Source: Clostridiales bacterium
GTDB taxonomy: Bacteria > Bacillota > Clostridia > Lachnospirales > Lachnospiraceae
Reading direction: 5' to 3'
DNA: 36,114 nucleotides
NCBI GenBank assembly: GCA_012839235.1
Contig: DUNS01000077.1
Coordinates: forward strand, 1-36,114
In this document: one piece after another, positions 30,265 through 36,114 of the stretch
Layout: every line of letters starts with the position of its first letter
Position numbering within the stretch: the stretch's first letter is position 1
The notes under the pieces: generated by a model
Seen by the model: the letters and a program-made list of their open reading frames with translations, nothing else
Told to the model about the DNA's origin: nothing
Databases searched by the model: none
Made by a program: the position numbers and the translations under genes

Positions 30265-32628
30265 ATGGATATAAATAAGCAAATTAAAGATGAATTAGGA
30301 ATAAAGCTCGAACAGGTTGAGGCAGCTGTAAAGCTTATTGATGAGGGTAATACTATACCTTTTATAGCTAGGTATCGAAAGGAAGTTACAGGCTCCCTAG
30401 ATGATGAGCAGCTAAGAACCCTTCATGAAAGACTGCAATATCTTAGAAATTTGGAAGAGAAGAAGATGCAGGTTATAAATTCTATAGAAGAACAGGGAAA
30501 GTTAACAGAGGAATTAAAAGCCCAGATACTTGCAGCTGAAACCATGGTTGTAGTAGATGACTTATATAGGCCATACCGTCCAAAGAGAAGAACAAGAGCA
30601 ACTATAGCTATGGAAAAAGGTCTGGAAGGACTGGCTAACATCATAGTAGCTCAAGAAGCAGACAAGCCTATTAAGGAGTATGCTGTTGAATATATCTCAG
30701 AAGAAAAAGAAGTTAAAAGTGCAGAAGAGGCTATAGCTGGAGCAATGGATATTATTGCCGAGCAAATTTCTGATGATGCAAGCTATCGTAGCTATATTCG
30801 TGATATAACCATGAGAGAAGGGCTTGTTAGCTCTGTAGCTAAGGATGAAAAAGCGGAATCAGTTTATGAGATGTACTATAACTTTGAGGAAGCTGTTGAA
30901 AAAATTGCTGGACATAGAATCCTTGCGATAAACCGTGGAGAAAAGGAGAAGTTCTTAACGGTTAAGGTTCTGGCACCAGAAGAAAGAATTCTAAGATTTC
31001 TAGAGAAGAAAGTAATTGTTAATGATAATACTCATACCAATGATATTCTTGCTGCAACAATCGCAGATAGCTATAAGCGACTTATTGCTCCTGCAATTGA
31101 ACGTGAAGTTCGAGCAAGCCTGACTGAGCGGGCAGAGGATGGAGCGATTAAGGTGTTTTCCAAAAACTTGGAGCAATTACTTATGCAGCCTCCAATTACT
31201 GGACAAGTAGTACTTGGCTGGGACCCTGCGTTTAGAACAGGATGTAAGCTGGCAGTAGTAGATGCAACAGGTAAAGTTCTTGACACGGTGGTTATATATC
31301 CAACCGCCCCTCAAAACAAAATAGAGGAATCAAAGCAAATACTTAAAAAATTAATTGATAAATATAATATAACCCTGATATCCGTAGGAAATGGTACTGC
31401 TTCTAGGGAATCAGAGGTTGTTATAGTAGAGCTTATTAAGGAGCTGAATAAGCCAGTTAAATATATTATTGTTAATGAAGCAGGAGCTTCTGTATATTCA
31501 GCAAGTAAATTAGCAACAGAGGAATTCCCTAATTTTGATGTTGGGCAAAGAAGTGCAGCTTCAATAGCAAGAAGATTGCAGGATCCTCTGGCAGAGTTAG
31601 TTAAGATCGATCCTCAGTCAATTGGTGTAGGGCAATATCAGCATGATATGAATCAGAAGAAGCTTAGCGATGTCTTGTCTGGTGTAGTAGAGGATTGTGT
31701 TAATAAAGTAGGAGTTGATCTTAACACAGCATCAGCTTCCTTATTAGAGCATGTCTCGGGAATCACCAAAACCACAGCTAAGAACATAGTGGCTTATAGA
31801 GAGGCTAATGGGCGTTTTCATAGCCGCAAGGAGCTTCTTGATGTTCCTAAGCTTGGACCTAAGGCATTTGAGCAATGTGCAGGATTTATGAGAATACAAG
31901 GAGGAGACAATCCTTTAGATGCATCTGGAGTCCATCCAGAATCCTATAAAGCTGCTGAAGGACTGCTTACCAAGCTTGGAATTACCCTAGAGGATTTAAA
32001 GGAGCTACAGGCTAAGGCTTCATCTAATCAGGCTAATAGAATGAACAATCAAGATAAGAAGGAAAAGCCAAGAAGGGGTAGGGAGTTAGATAAGAGAAAT
32101 AAAAAAATAACTGTAAGAAATCAGGATACAGCTATTGCAAAGGCCCTGGCAGCAGCTATGAATGGTGTGGAAGCTGTAAGTGAGCCTGCTACTCAGCCTG
32201 AGAAGCATAATGATAATCTTATTCAAGATAGCTCATTTATAGGAAAGAAGATTAAGGATAAGAAAAAGATGGCAGAGGAACTTGGAATCGGTGAAATAAC
32301 TCTAATTGACATTGTAAAAGAATTAGAGAAGCCAGGAAGAGACCCTAGGGATGAGATGCCAAAGCCTATACTTCGTACAGATGTGCTTGATATGAAGGAT
32401 CTAACAGAGGGGATGGTTCTTAAAGGAACAGTTCGTAATGTAATTGACTTTGGCGCATTTGTTGATATAGGAGTTCATCAGGATGGTCTGGTTCATATAT
32501 CTGAACTATCCAATAAAAAGTTTGTTAAGCATCCACTTGAAGTAGTTAGCGTCGGGGACATTGTTGACGTTAAAGTGTTAAGTGTTGACTTAGCTAAGAA
32601 GAGGATACAGCTAACAATGAAGCTATAG
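30265..32628 (+). CDS. tex: Tex-family RNA-binding transcription accessory protein
   Basis: Tex is a nucleic-acid-binding protein of the transcription apparatus, related to eukaryotic Spt6. The 787-residue chain starts with the N-terminal helical part (LEQVEAAVKLIDEGNTIPFIARYRKEVTGSLDDEQLRTLHERL, a signature), carries an RNase H-like YqgF domain (VLGWDPAFRTGCKLAVVDATGKVLDTVVIYP, residues about 317-347), a helix-hairpin-helix part (LLEHVSGITKTTAKNIVAYREANGRF) and a C-terminal S1 domain (LKGTVRNVIDFGAFVDIGVHQDGLVHISEL, from about 715). A charged, basic insert (EKPRRGRELDKRNKKITVRN, around 596-615 and beyond) makes it longer than the usual ~720. Start ATG at 30265 has AAGGAAGG ahead. Confidence 0.95.
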   Translation: MDINKQIKDELGIKLEQVEAAVKLIDEGNTIPFIARYRKEVTGSLDDEQLRTLHERLQYLRNLEEKKMQVINSIEEQGKLTEELKAQILAAETMVVVDDLYRPYRPKRRTRATIAMEKGLEGLANIIVAQEADKPIKEYAVEYISEEKEVKSAEEAIAGAMDIIAEQISDDASYRSYIRDITMREGLVSSVAKDEKAESVYEMYYNFEEAVEKIAGHRILAINRGEKEKFLTVKVLAPEERILRFLEKKVIVNDNTHTNDILAATIADSYKRLIAPAIEREVRASLTERAEDGAIKVFSKNLEQLLMQPPITGQVVLGWDPAFRTGCKLAVVDATGKVLDTVVIYPTAPQNKIEESKQILKKLIDKYNITLISVGNGTASRESEVVIVELIKELNKPVKYIIVNEAGASVYSASKLATEEFPNFDVGQRSAASIARRLQDPLAELVKIDPQSIGVGQYQHDMNQKKLSDVLSGVVEDCVNKVGVDLNTASASLLEHVSGITKTTAKNIVAYREANGRFHSRKELLDVPKLGPKAFEQCAGFMRIQGGDNPLDASGVHPESYKAAEGLLTKLGITLEDLKELQAKASSNQANRMNNQDKKEKPRRGRELDKRNKKITVRNQDTAIAKALAAAMNGVEAVSEPATQPEKHNDNLIQDSSFIGKKIKDKKKMAEELGIGEITLIDIVKELEKPGRDPRDEMPKPILRTDVLDMKDLTEGMVLKGTVRNVIDFGAFVDIGVHQDGLVHISELSNKKFVKHPLEVVSVGDIVDVKVLSVDLAKKRIQLTMKL

Positions 32629-32659
32629 ATGAATTTGATATATCCATTGGATAAATCTA

Positions 32660-32688
32660 TTGACAATATAATTGTATGGTATTATACT
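32660..32688 (+). promoter_or_regulatory. SigA promoter of the ribU riboswitch transcript
   Basis: TTGACA (32660-32665), a 17-base spacer and TATACT (32683-32688) end about 28 bases before the FMN riboswitch. Confidence 0.85.
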
Positions 32689-32715
32689 ATTAATGTAATT
32701 AAAATTAATATAAAG

Positions 32716-32850
32716 GTAATTCTTCGGGGCAGGGTGTAATTCCCTACCGGCGGTATAGTCCGCGACTCTTTAATATGGACCGGGTCCATATTAAGGATTG
32801 ATTTGGTGAAATTCCAAAACCGACAGTAAAGTCTGGATGATAGAAGAGTA
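32716..32850 (+). promoter_or_regulatory. FMN riboswitch (RFN element)
   Basis: All conserved blocks are present: TTCGGGGCAGGGTG, TTCCCTACCGGCGGTATAG, CCGCGA, then GATTTGGTGAAATTCC, AAAACCGACAG, GTCTGGATGATAGAAGA. The P1 helix joins TCTTC and GAAGA at its two ends. Bound FMN stabilises the form that allows the following terminator. It controls the riboflavin transporter gene ribU downstream. Confidence 0.97.
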
Positions 32851-32874
32851 CAGTAATGTATATGTATGTGGTAT

Positions 32875-32904
32875 CCCCCGATTAGTAATAATCGGGGGTT
32901 TTTT
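32875..32904 (+). terminator. riboswitch-controlled terminator
   Basis: CCCCCGATTA (32875-32884) and TAATCGGGGG (32889-32898) form a perfect 10-bp stem followed by six Ts. Placed 25 bases after the FMN aptamer, it is the expression platform. Confidence 0.93.
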
Positions 32905-32950
32905 ATACTTACTGAATACCCAAAGAGTTTTTCCTTTAGAAAAGAGAGGG

Positions 32951-33030
32951 TAGATTGAAAAATAAAGATTTTTCAATCGCAACTTTGCGCCTCTGGCCCA
33001 AAGTTTGCAGTCTTTGAAGAAAGGATATGG
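32951..33030 (+). repeat. composite leader repeat before ribU (modules R5 and R4)
   Basis: R5 is a perfect hairpin, ATTGAAAAAT-AAAG-ATTTTTCAAT (32954-32977). R4 follows (CAATCGCAACTTTGCG, CAAAGTTTGCAG, TTTGAAGAAAGGATATGG, 32974-33030) and aligns with 22384-22438 before cheW. Its end supplies the AAAGGA site for ribU. Confidence 0.65.
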
Positions 33031-33037
33031 TATTTAT

Positions 33038-33676
33038 ATGAACAAAACAAACAAGACACAAGTTAGAACAGGAATGGTTGGATTACTTTCAGTTAGAGGA
33101 ATAACAGCCATCGCAATGCTATCAGCTATATCAATATTGCTTATGCTGTTTGATATTCCTCTATGGTTTGCTCCAAGCTTCTACAAAATTGATTTAAGTG
33201 AAGTTCCTGTGTTAATTGGAGCATTTGCCTTAGGTCCTGTGGCAGGAATCGTAATTGAATTTGTTAAAATTCTTCTAAACCTAATGATTAATGGGACGGC
33301 GACAGCTTTCGTTGGTGAGTTTGCCAACTTTTTAATAGGTTGTTCCTTGGTTGTACCCGCTGCAATAATATATCACCAGTGGAAATCAAAGAACGCAGCA
33401 TTAACAGGTCTGATTATTGGAACTGTTTCTATGGTAGCGGTAGGAAGCTTGCTTAATGCATTTCTACTTCTCCCGGTATATTCAAAAGCTTTCAATATGC
33501 CTATGGAAGCCTTGATTGGAATGGGAGCCGCTGTTAATCCTAGTATTAATAGTCTATCTACATTTGTACTATTTGCAGTGGTACCATTTAATTTATTAAA
33601 GGGAGTTGTTGTATCAGTAATAACGATGCTATTATACAAGAGAGTAAGTAGTGTAATAAAGGGATTTCATAATTAA
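33038..33676 (+). CDS. ribU: riboflavin ECF transporter S component
   Basis: RibU is the substrate-binding membrane subunit of the energy-coupling factor riboflavin importer; the EcfA/A'/T module must be elsewhere. The 212-residue protein has about five to six hydrophobic helices (ITAIAMLSAISILLMLFDI first) and the family hallmarks DLSEVPVLIGAFALGPVAGIVIEFVKILLN and GTATAFVGEFANFLIGC near residues 50-100. ATG at 33038 is chosen because AAAGGATATGG precedes it; a TTG-initiated longer frame begins inside the leader at 33005. The FMN riboswitch and terminator upstream agree with the function. A terminator follows the gene at 33728-33774. Confidence 0.95.
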   Translation: MNKTNKTQVRTGMVGLLSVRGITAIAMLSAISILLMLFDIPLWFAPSFYKIDLSEVPVLIGAFALGPVAGIVIEFVKILLNLMINGTATAFVGEFANFLIGCSLVVPAAIIYHQWKSKNAALTGLIIGTVSMVAVGSLLNAFLLLPVYSKAFNMPMEALIGMGAAVNPSINSLSTFVLFAVVPFNLLKGVVVSVITMLLYKRVSSVIKGFHN

Positions 33677-33677
33677 T

Positions 33678-33774
33678 AAATGATCAGACGCAAGCTTATA
33701 AATTAAAGCTTATAGTTATCATTAAGGATAGAGTTTCTTCTAACATTATTGATTTTAAGAAACTCTATCTTTTT
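33678..33774 (+). terminator. hairpin and terminator after ribU
   Basis: An AATGAT...ATCATT hairpin with inner AAGCTT arms (about 33678-33722) is followed by GATAGAGTTTCTT (33728-33740) pairing with AAGAAACTCTATC (33757-33769) and TTTTTATT. The first hairpin also contains CAGACGCAAGCTT, a fragment shared with the repeat before tex. Confidence 0.85.
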
Positions 33775-33788
33775 ATTATTGTTTCTGC

Positions 33789-33842
33789 TATAATATCCAC
33801 GATAAAGCAGATTAGTCCATGGTATACAGAGTTCCTAATCTG
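33789..33842 (+). repeat. minimal repeat element with -10 box in the tsaE leader (family 1)
   Basis: TATAATATCCACGATAAAG begins at 33789. CAGATTAG (33808-33815) pairs perfectly with CTAATCTG (33835-33842), and GAGTTCCTAATCTG (33829-33842) is identical to the other two copies. The loop is only 19 bases, whereas the thioesterase copy has nearly 100. Directly downstream is tsaE; the -10 box probably drives it, with a poor -35. Confidence 0.65.
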
Positions 33843-33876
33843 AACGTTGAATGTTTATAGATGAAGTGAGGAGCCT

Positions 33877-34308
33877 ATGATTATAGATAGTTTTAATCCA
33901 GAAGATACATTTAACCTAGGGGTTTCCCTTGGGAAGAAGGCAAGGCCAGGAGAGGTCTTCTGTATAAATGGAGATTTGGGAGTAGGTAAAACTGTGTTTA
34001 CACAAGGGTTTGCCAATGGGATGGGGATTAACGAACCTGTTAATAGTCCCACATTTACAATATTACAGGAATACCAAAGTGGGAGATTACCTCTATATCA
34101 TTTTGATGTATATAGAATTGCTGATGCCACAGAGATGGAGGAAATCGGTTATGAAGACTACTTCTATGGAGATGGAGTGTGCCTTATAGAGTGGTCAGAA
34201 TTAATTAAAGAGATACTTCCATCCGATATTACTATTATTACAATAACTAAGGATTTGGATAAAGGCTTTAATTATAGAAGAATTACTATCCAGACCCAGA
34301 GAGGGTGA
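33877..34308 (+). CDS. tsaE: tRNA t6A threonylcarbamoyladenosine ATPase TsaE
   Basis: TsaE is the small ATPase that, with TsaB and TsaD, makes the t6A modification at A37 of ANN-decoding tRNAs. The 143-residue protein has the P loop GDLGVGKT (residues about 30-37) and the conserved NSPTFTILQEY, LYHFDVYRI and the switch-like EEIGYEDYFYGDGVCLIEWSE segments. ATG follows GTGAGGAG. It is the first of three cotranscribed genes, tsaE-tsaB-rimI, the common order in Firmicutes; its stop overlaps the region just before tsaB. Its leader contains a short copy of the family 1 repeat. Confidence 0.96.
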   Translation: MIIDSFNPEDTFNLGVSLGKKARPGEVFCINGDLGVGKTVFTQGFANGMGINEPVNSPTFTILQEYQSGRLPLYHFDVYRIADATEMEEIGYEDYFYGDGVCLIEWSELIKEILPSDITIITITKDLDKGFNYRRITIQTQRG

Positions 34309-34313
34309 TATTA

Positions 34314-35021
34314 ATGAAATTACTAGCTTTGGATAGTTCGGGACTGGTTGCTTCCGTTGCTATTGTAACTGAAGAAGCTGTCTTAGCAGAATATACTGTT
34401 AATTATAAAAAGACTCATTCTCAGACATTGCTCCCAATGCTGGATGAGATTGTTAAAATGTTAGGTATGGATTTGCCAGAAGTGGATGGGATTGCTGTAT
34501 CAGCGGGTCCAGGATCATTTACTGGACTTAGAATTGGATCTGCAACCGCCAAGGGCCTAGGCCTTGCTCTGGAGAAACCTATTATCCCAATTCCTACTCT
34601 GGAAGGATTGGCTTATAACTTGCAAGGATATGAGGGTTTGATTTGTCCTATGATGGATGCACGAAGAAATCAAGTGTATACTGGCCTATATGAATTTGAG
34701 CAGGACAAGCTTATTAATATTCATAATCAAAAAGCCATAGCAGTAGAGGAAATCATAGATGAAATTAATCAAATGGGTAGAAATGTTATCTATCTAGGTG
34801 ATGGAGCTACTATCTACCATAGTATCATAAGGGAAAAGACGAAGGTTAATTATAGTTTGGCCCCAATTCATATGAACAGACAAAGGGCTGCTTCCATAGG
34901 GGCCTTAGGCCTTGTATATATGAAAGAGGGGAAGGTAGAGGCATCCGAAGACCATGCCCCTATTTATTTAAGAGTATCTCAAGCTGAAAGAGAACGGGCA
35001 GAGAAGCTTAAAGCTGAATAA
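34314..35021 (+). CDS. tsaB: tRNA t6A modification protein TsaB
   Basis: TsaB is the pseudo-enzyme partner of TsaD in t6A synthesis, an ASKHA-fold protein without its own catalysis. The 235-residue protein has MKLLALDSSG at the start, KKTHSQTLLPMLDEIV, and the typical VSAGPGSFTGLRIG (residues about 63-76), with PMMDARRNQVYTGLYEF in the middle and an AP(I)YLR-type end. ATG at 34314 follows AGAGAGGGTGA; a GTG nine bases upstream, overlapping the tsaE stop, is an alternative. The overlap of tsaE stop and tsaB leader implies translational coupling. Confidence 0.95.
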   Translation: MKLLALDSSGLVASVAIVTEEAVLAEYTVNYKKTHSQTLLPMLDEIVKMLGMDLPEVDGIAVSAGPGSFTGLRIGSATAKGLGLALEKPIIPIPTLEGLAYNLQGYEGLICPMMDARRNQVYTGLYEFEQDKLINIHNQKAIAVEEIIDEINQMGRNVIYLGDGATIYHSIIREKTKVNYSLAPIHMNRQRAASIGALGLVYMKEGKVEASEDHAPIYLRVSQAERERAEKLKAE

Positions 35022-35039
35022 TAGGATAGGAAGAAAGAC

Positions 35040-35492
35040 GTGGATGCTATTATGAGAATACGTAAAATGACTGAGGCGGATCTGTCATATGTATCTGCAA
35101 TTGAATATGATATTTTCTCGGTGCCTTGGAAGGAAGAGGATTTTCGTAAGGCCATAGAAAACCCTAACAATGATTATCTAATTGCGGAAATAGATAGCCG
35201 AATAGTTGGATATTGTGGTTATTGGGGAATACCCCCTGAAGGTTATATTTATAATGTGGCAGTTCATAAGGAGTATCGTAGACAGCAGATAGCCTATAAC
35301 ATGCTAACTTTTCTTATGGATAGAGCTACAGAAAGAGGAATTACTGAATTAACTTTAGAAGTACGTATGTCCAATGCACCGGCCAAAAGCTTGTATGAAG
35401 GTCTGGGTTTTAAAGAGGTTGGCATCAGAAAGGATTTCTATTCTAAGCCAACTGAGGATGGAGTTATTATGTTGTACGAAGCTATACAGTAA
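35040..35492 (+). CDS. rimI: ribosomal-protein alanine N-acetyltransferase RimI
   Basis: RimI acetylates the N-terminus of ribosomal protein S18. The 150-residue protein is a GNAT acetyltransferase: IRKMTEADLSYVSAIEYDIFSVPWKEEDF at the start, the acetyl-CoA-binding motif VHKEYRRQQIAYNML (an RRQxxA form, residues about 79-93), LEVRMSNAPAKSLYEGLGFKEVG near the C-terminus. The start is taken as GTG at 35040 because AGGAAGAAAG is then properly spaced; an ATG at 35052 also begins a plausible protein. The last gene in the tsaE-tsaB-rimI operon. The usual tsaD does not follow; a repeat and a small protein do. Confidence 0.9.
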   Translation: MDAIMRIRKMTEADLSYVSAIEYDIFSVPWKEEDFRKAIENPNNDYLIAEIDSRIVGYCGYWGIPPEGYIYNVAVHKEYRRQQIAYNMLTFLMDRATERGITELTLEVRMSNAPAKSLYEGLGFKEVGIRKDFYSKPTEDGVIMLYEAIQ

Positions 35493-35547
35493 TTACCACT
35501 GTAAATATTTGTGGACTAGCATTATAATGATAACATAATAATAAAAA

Positions 35548-35630
35548 CGTAGTGAGAAATGCAAACTTGTTTGCGATTTCGATCGGAGTGCTAAGACCAT
35601 GAATATGTTTTGTTCATGGTATAGTAGAAG
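35548..35630 (+). repeat. structured repeat in the leader of the small cysteine-pair gene (family 2)
   Basis: CGTAGTGAGAAA leads to a hairpin GCAAAC-TT-GTTTGC (35561-35574), then CGGAGTGC, then CCATGAA/TTCATGG (35597-35603 with 35613-35619) around TATGTTTTG, ending GGTATAG. It aligns with 30119-30222. TATAAT at 35523-35528 lies just upstream. Confidence 0.65.
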
Positions 35631-35659
35631 CATGCATTTATTTAGGAGGGGATTGACAA

Positions 35660-35905
35660 GTGGAAAGAGTGGATGAGGATATTCATAAAGTTTCTGAGCT
35701 TTTATGTAATTGTTGTGGACGAAGTATTAAAAGAGACAATGATATTATGAAAGAGGATGTGTTTACAGGAGTTAAAGAATGGGGATACTTTTCTAATAGG
35801 GATATGGAAGTACACAAATTTAATATCTGTGAGAAATGTTATGAAGAGATAATAGGGAGTTTCAAAGTTCCAGTCCATGTATTTAATAAAACAGAGGTTT
35901 TGTAA
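35660..35905 (+). CDS. small protein with two CxxC pairs, function unknown
   Basis: This 81-residue protein is not one I can name. It has CNCCGRSIKR near residue 17 and CEKCYEEIIG near residue 59, so it looks like a small split zinc ribbon; the middle (MKEDVFTGVKEWGYFSNRDMEVHKFNI) has no known motif. The start is GTG at 35660, with TAGGAGGGG about 13 bases ahead; no ATG is nearby. It is preceded by a family 2 structured leader and is followed by a perfect terminator into which a group IIC intron is inserted. It may be involved in regulation through zinc or nucleic-acid binding, but this is only a guess. Confidence 0.7.
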   Translation: MERVDEDIHKVSELLCNCCGRSIKRDNDIMKEDVFTGVKEWGYFSNRDMEVHKFNICEKCYEEIIGSFKVPVHVFNKTEVL

Positions 35906-35940
35906 AACAAAGAGTTGAGGTTACCTCAACTCTTTGTTTT
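35904..35940 (+). terminator. terminator of the small cysteine-pair gene
   Basis: A perfect 17-bp stem, AAAACAAAGAGTTGAGG (35904-35920) with CCTCAACTCTTTGTTTT (35924-35940), loop TTA. Its T-run is the intron insertion point. Confidence 0.92.
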
Positions 35941-35942
35941 AA

Positions 35943-36114
35943 GTGCGCCCAGCATGGGCGCAATCTAAGGGGTTAAAGTCCCTAGTATGCCCTAGTAGTG
36001 GGAAAGACATAGCTGAACACCAAGGGTGTCCATCGTGAGATGGAATCTGAAGGAAGGTGTAGGCAAATCTCTGGTCTGACGAACAGAAATCACATCAGGC
36101 TACAGTTAAGGATA
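35943..36114 (+). mobile_element. 5' end of a group IIC intron (continues beyond window)
   Basis: The stretch opens with GTGCGCCC, the group II 5' end consensus, and continues AGCATGGGCGCAATCTA, GGGGTTAAAGTCCCTAG, then CAAGGGTGTCCATCGTGAGA, TGGAATCTGAAGGAAGG, AATCTCTGGTCTGACGAACAG. These follow closely the domain I landmarks of the Oceanobacillus iheyensis group IIC intron as I remember it. Insertion directly behind a terminator hairpin is the known target preference of class IIC. The reverse transcriptase gene and domains V and VI would lie past the window, so completeness cannot be judged. Confidence 0.9.

Larger units (their letters stand above)
32629..33037 (+). other. 409-base ribU leader region
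   Basis: It holds in order a SigA promoter (32660-32688), an FMN riboswitch (32716-32850), its terminator (32875-32904), and a composite repeat (R5 plus R4, 32951-33030) that abuts the ribosome binding site of ribU. No protein gene is seen. Confidence 0.7.

Noticed and set aside
1-36114. CRISPR arrays, tRNA or rRNA genes
   Set aside because: I saw no regularly spaced direct repeats and no cloverleaf with a TTCRANNC arm; the repeats found here are individual and dispersed.

Overview
The window is AT-rich DNA from a flagellated, low-GC Gram-positive bacterium, most likely a Clostridia of the Lachnospiraceae type. The evidence is gene content and order (MreB/Mbl followed by two FlgF/FlgG-type rod genes and a FlgJ-like rod-binding protein; hpf-secA-prfB; ACT protein-hom-ApgM-like kinase-lysC; an FMN riboswitch before ribU; tsaE-tsaB-rimI), strong AGGAGG ribosome binding sites, frequent GTG/TTG starts and consensus SigA promoters. 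The species cannot be named from sequence alone. Nearly all genes lie on the + strand; only three are on the - strand.

Layout. 1-2470: the 3' part of fusA and complete tuf, ending in a bidirectional terminator. 2478-3533: a - strand membrane protein of unknown function, preceded by a long, highly structured leader and divergent overlapping promoters. 3534-6600: mreB/mbl and flagellar rod genes. 6704-11224: recD2, a nucleotidyltransferase, comF and a YvyF-like flagellar regulator. 11257-12835 (-): cvfB and an acyl-ACP thioesterase. 13216-16867: methyltransferase, trxB, a secreted SH3-NlpC/P60 hydrolase and a PilZ protein. 16868-17638: a 770-base gene-free stretch with a cluster of DnaA boxes. 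17639-22284: hpf, secA and prfB, the last with its programmed +1 frameshift. 22444-25270: cheW and an amino-acid ABC transporter. 25593-29902: aspartate-family amino-acid operon (ACT protein, hom, probable homoserine kinase of the ApgM fold, lysC with an internal start for a regulatory subunit). 30265-32628: tex. 32660-33676: FMN riboswitch and ribU. 33877-35492: tsaE, tsaB, rimI for tRNA t6A and ribosomal protein acetylation. 35660-35905: a small cysteine-pair protein. From 35943 the window runs into the 5' end of a group IIC intron sitting directly after a terminator.

Most genes are ordinary housekeeping genes; the unusual content is between them. Several leaders carry dispersed, structured repeat families with conserved ends and a variable middle: TATAATAT(C/A)CACGA...GAGTTCCTAATCTG near 12870-13000, 25266-25316 and 33789-33842; a second family near 30119 and 35548; and modular elements before cheW, hom and ribU. 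A further multi-helix RNA leader at 3044-3176 matches no riboswitch class I recognise. These RNAs and the DnaA-box cluster are the best candidates for undescribed biology. All functional statements are by reading the sequence; no database search was run.
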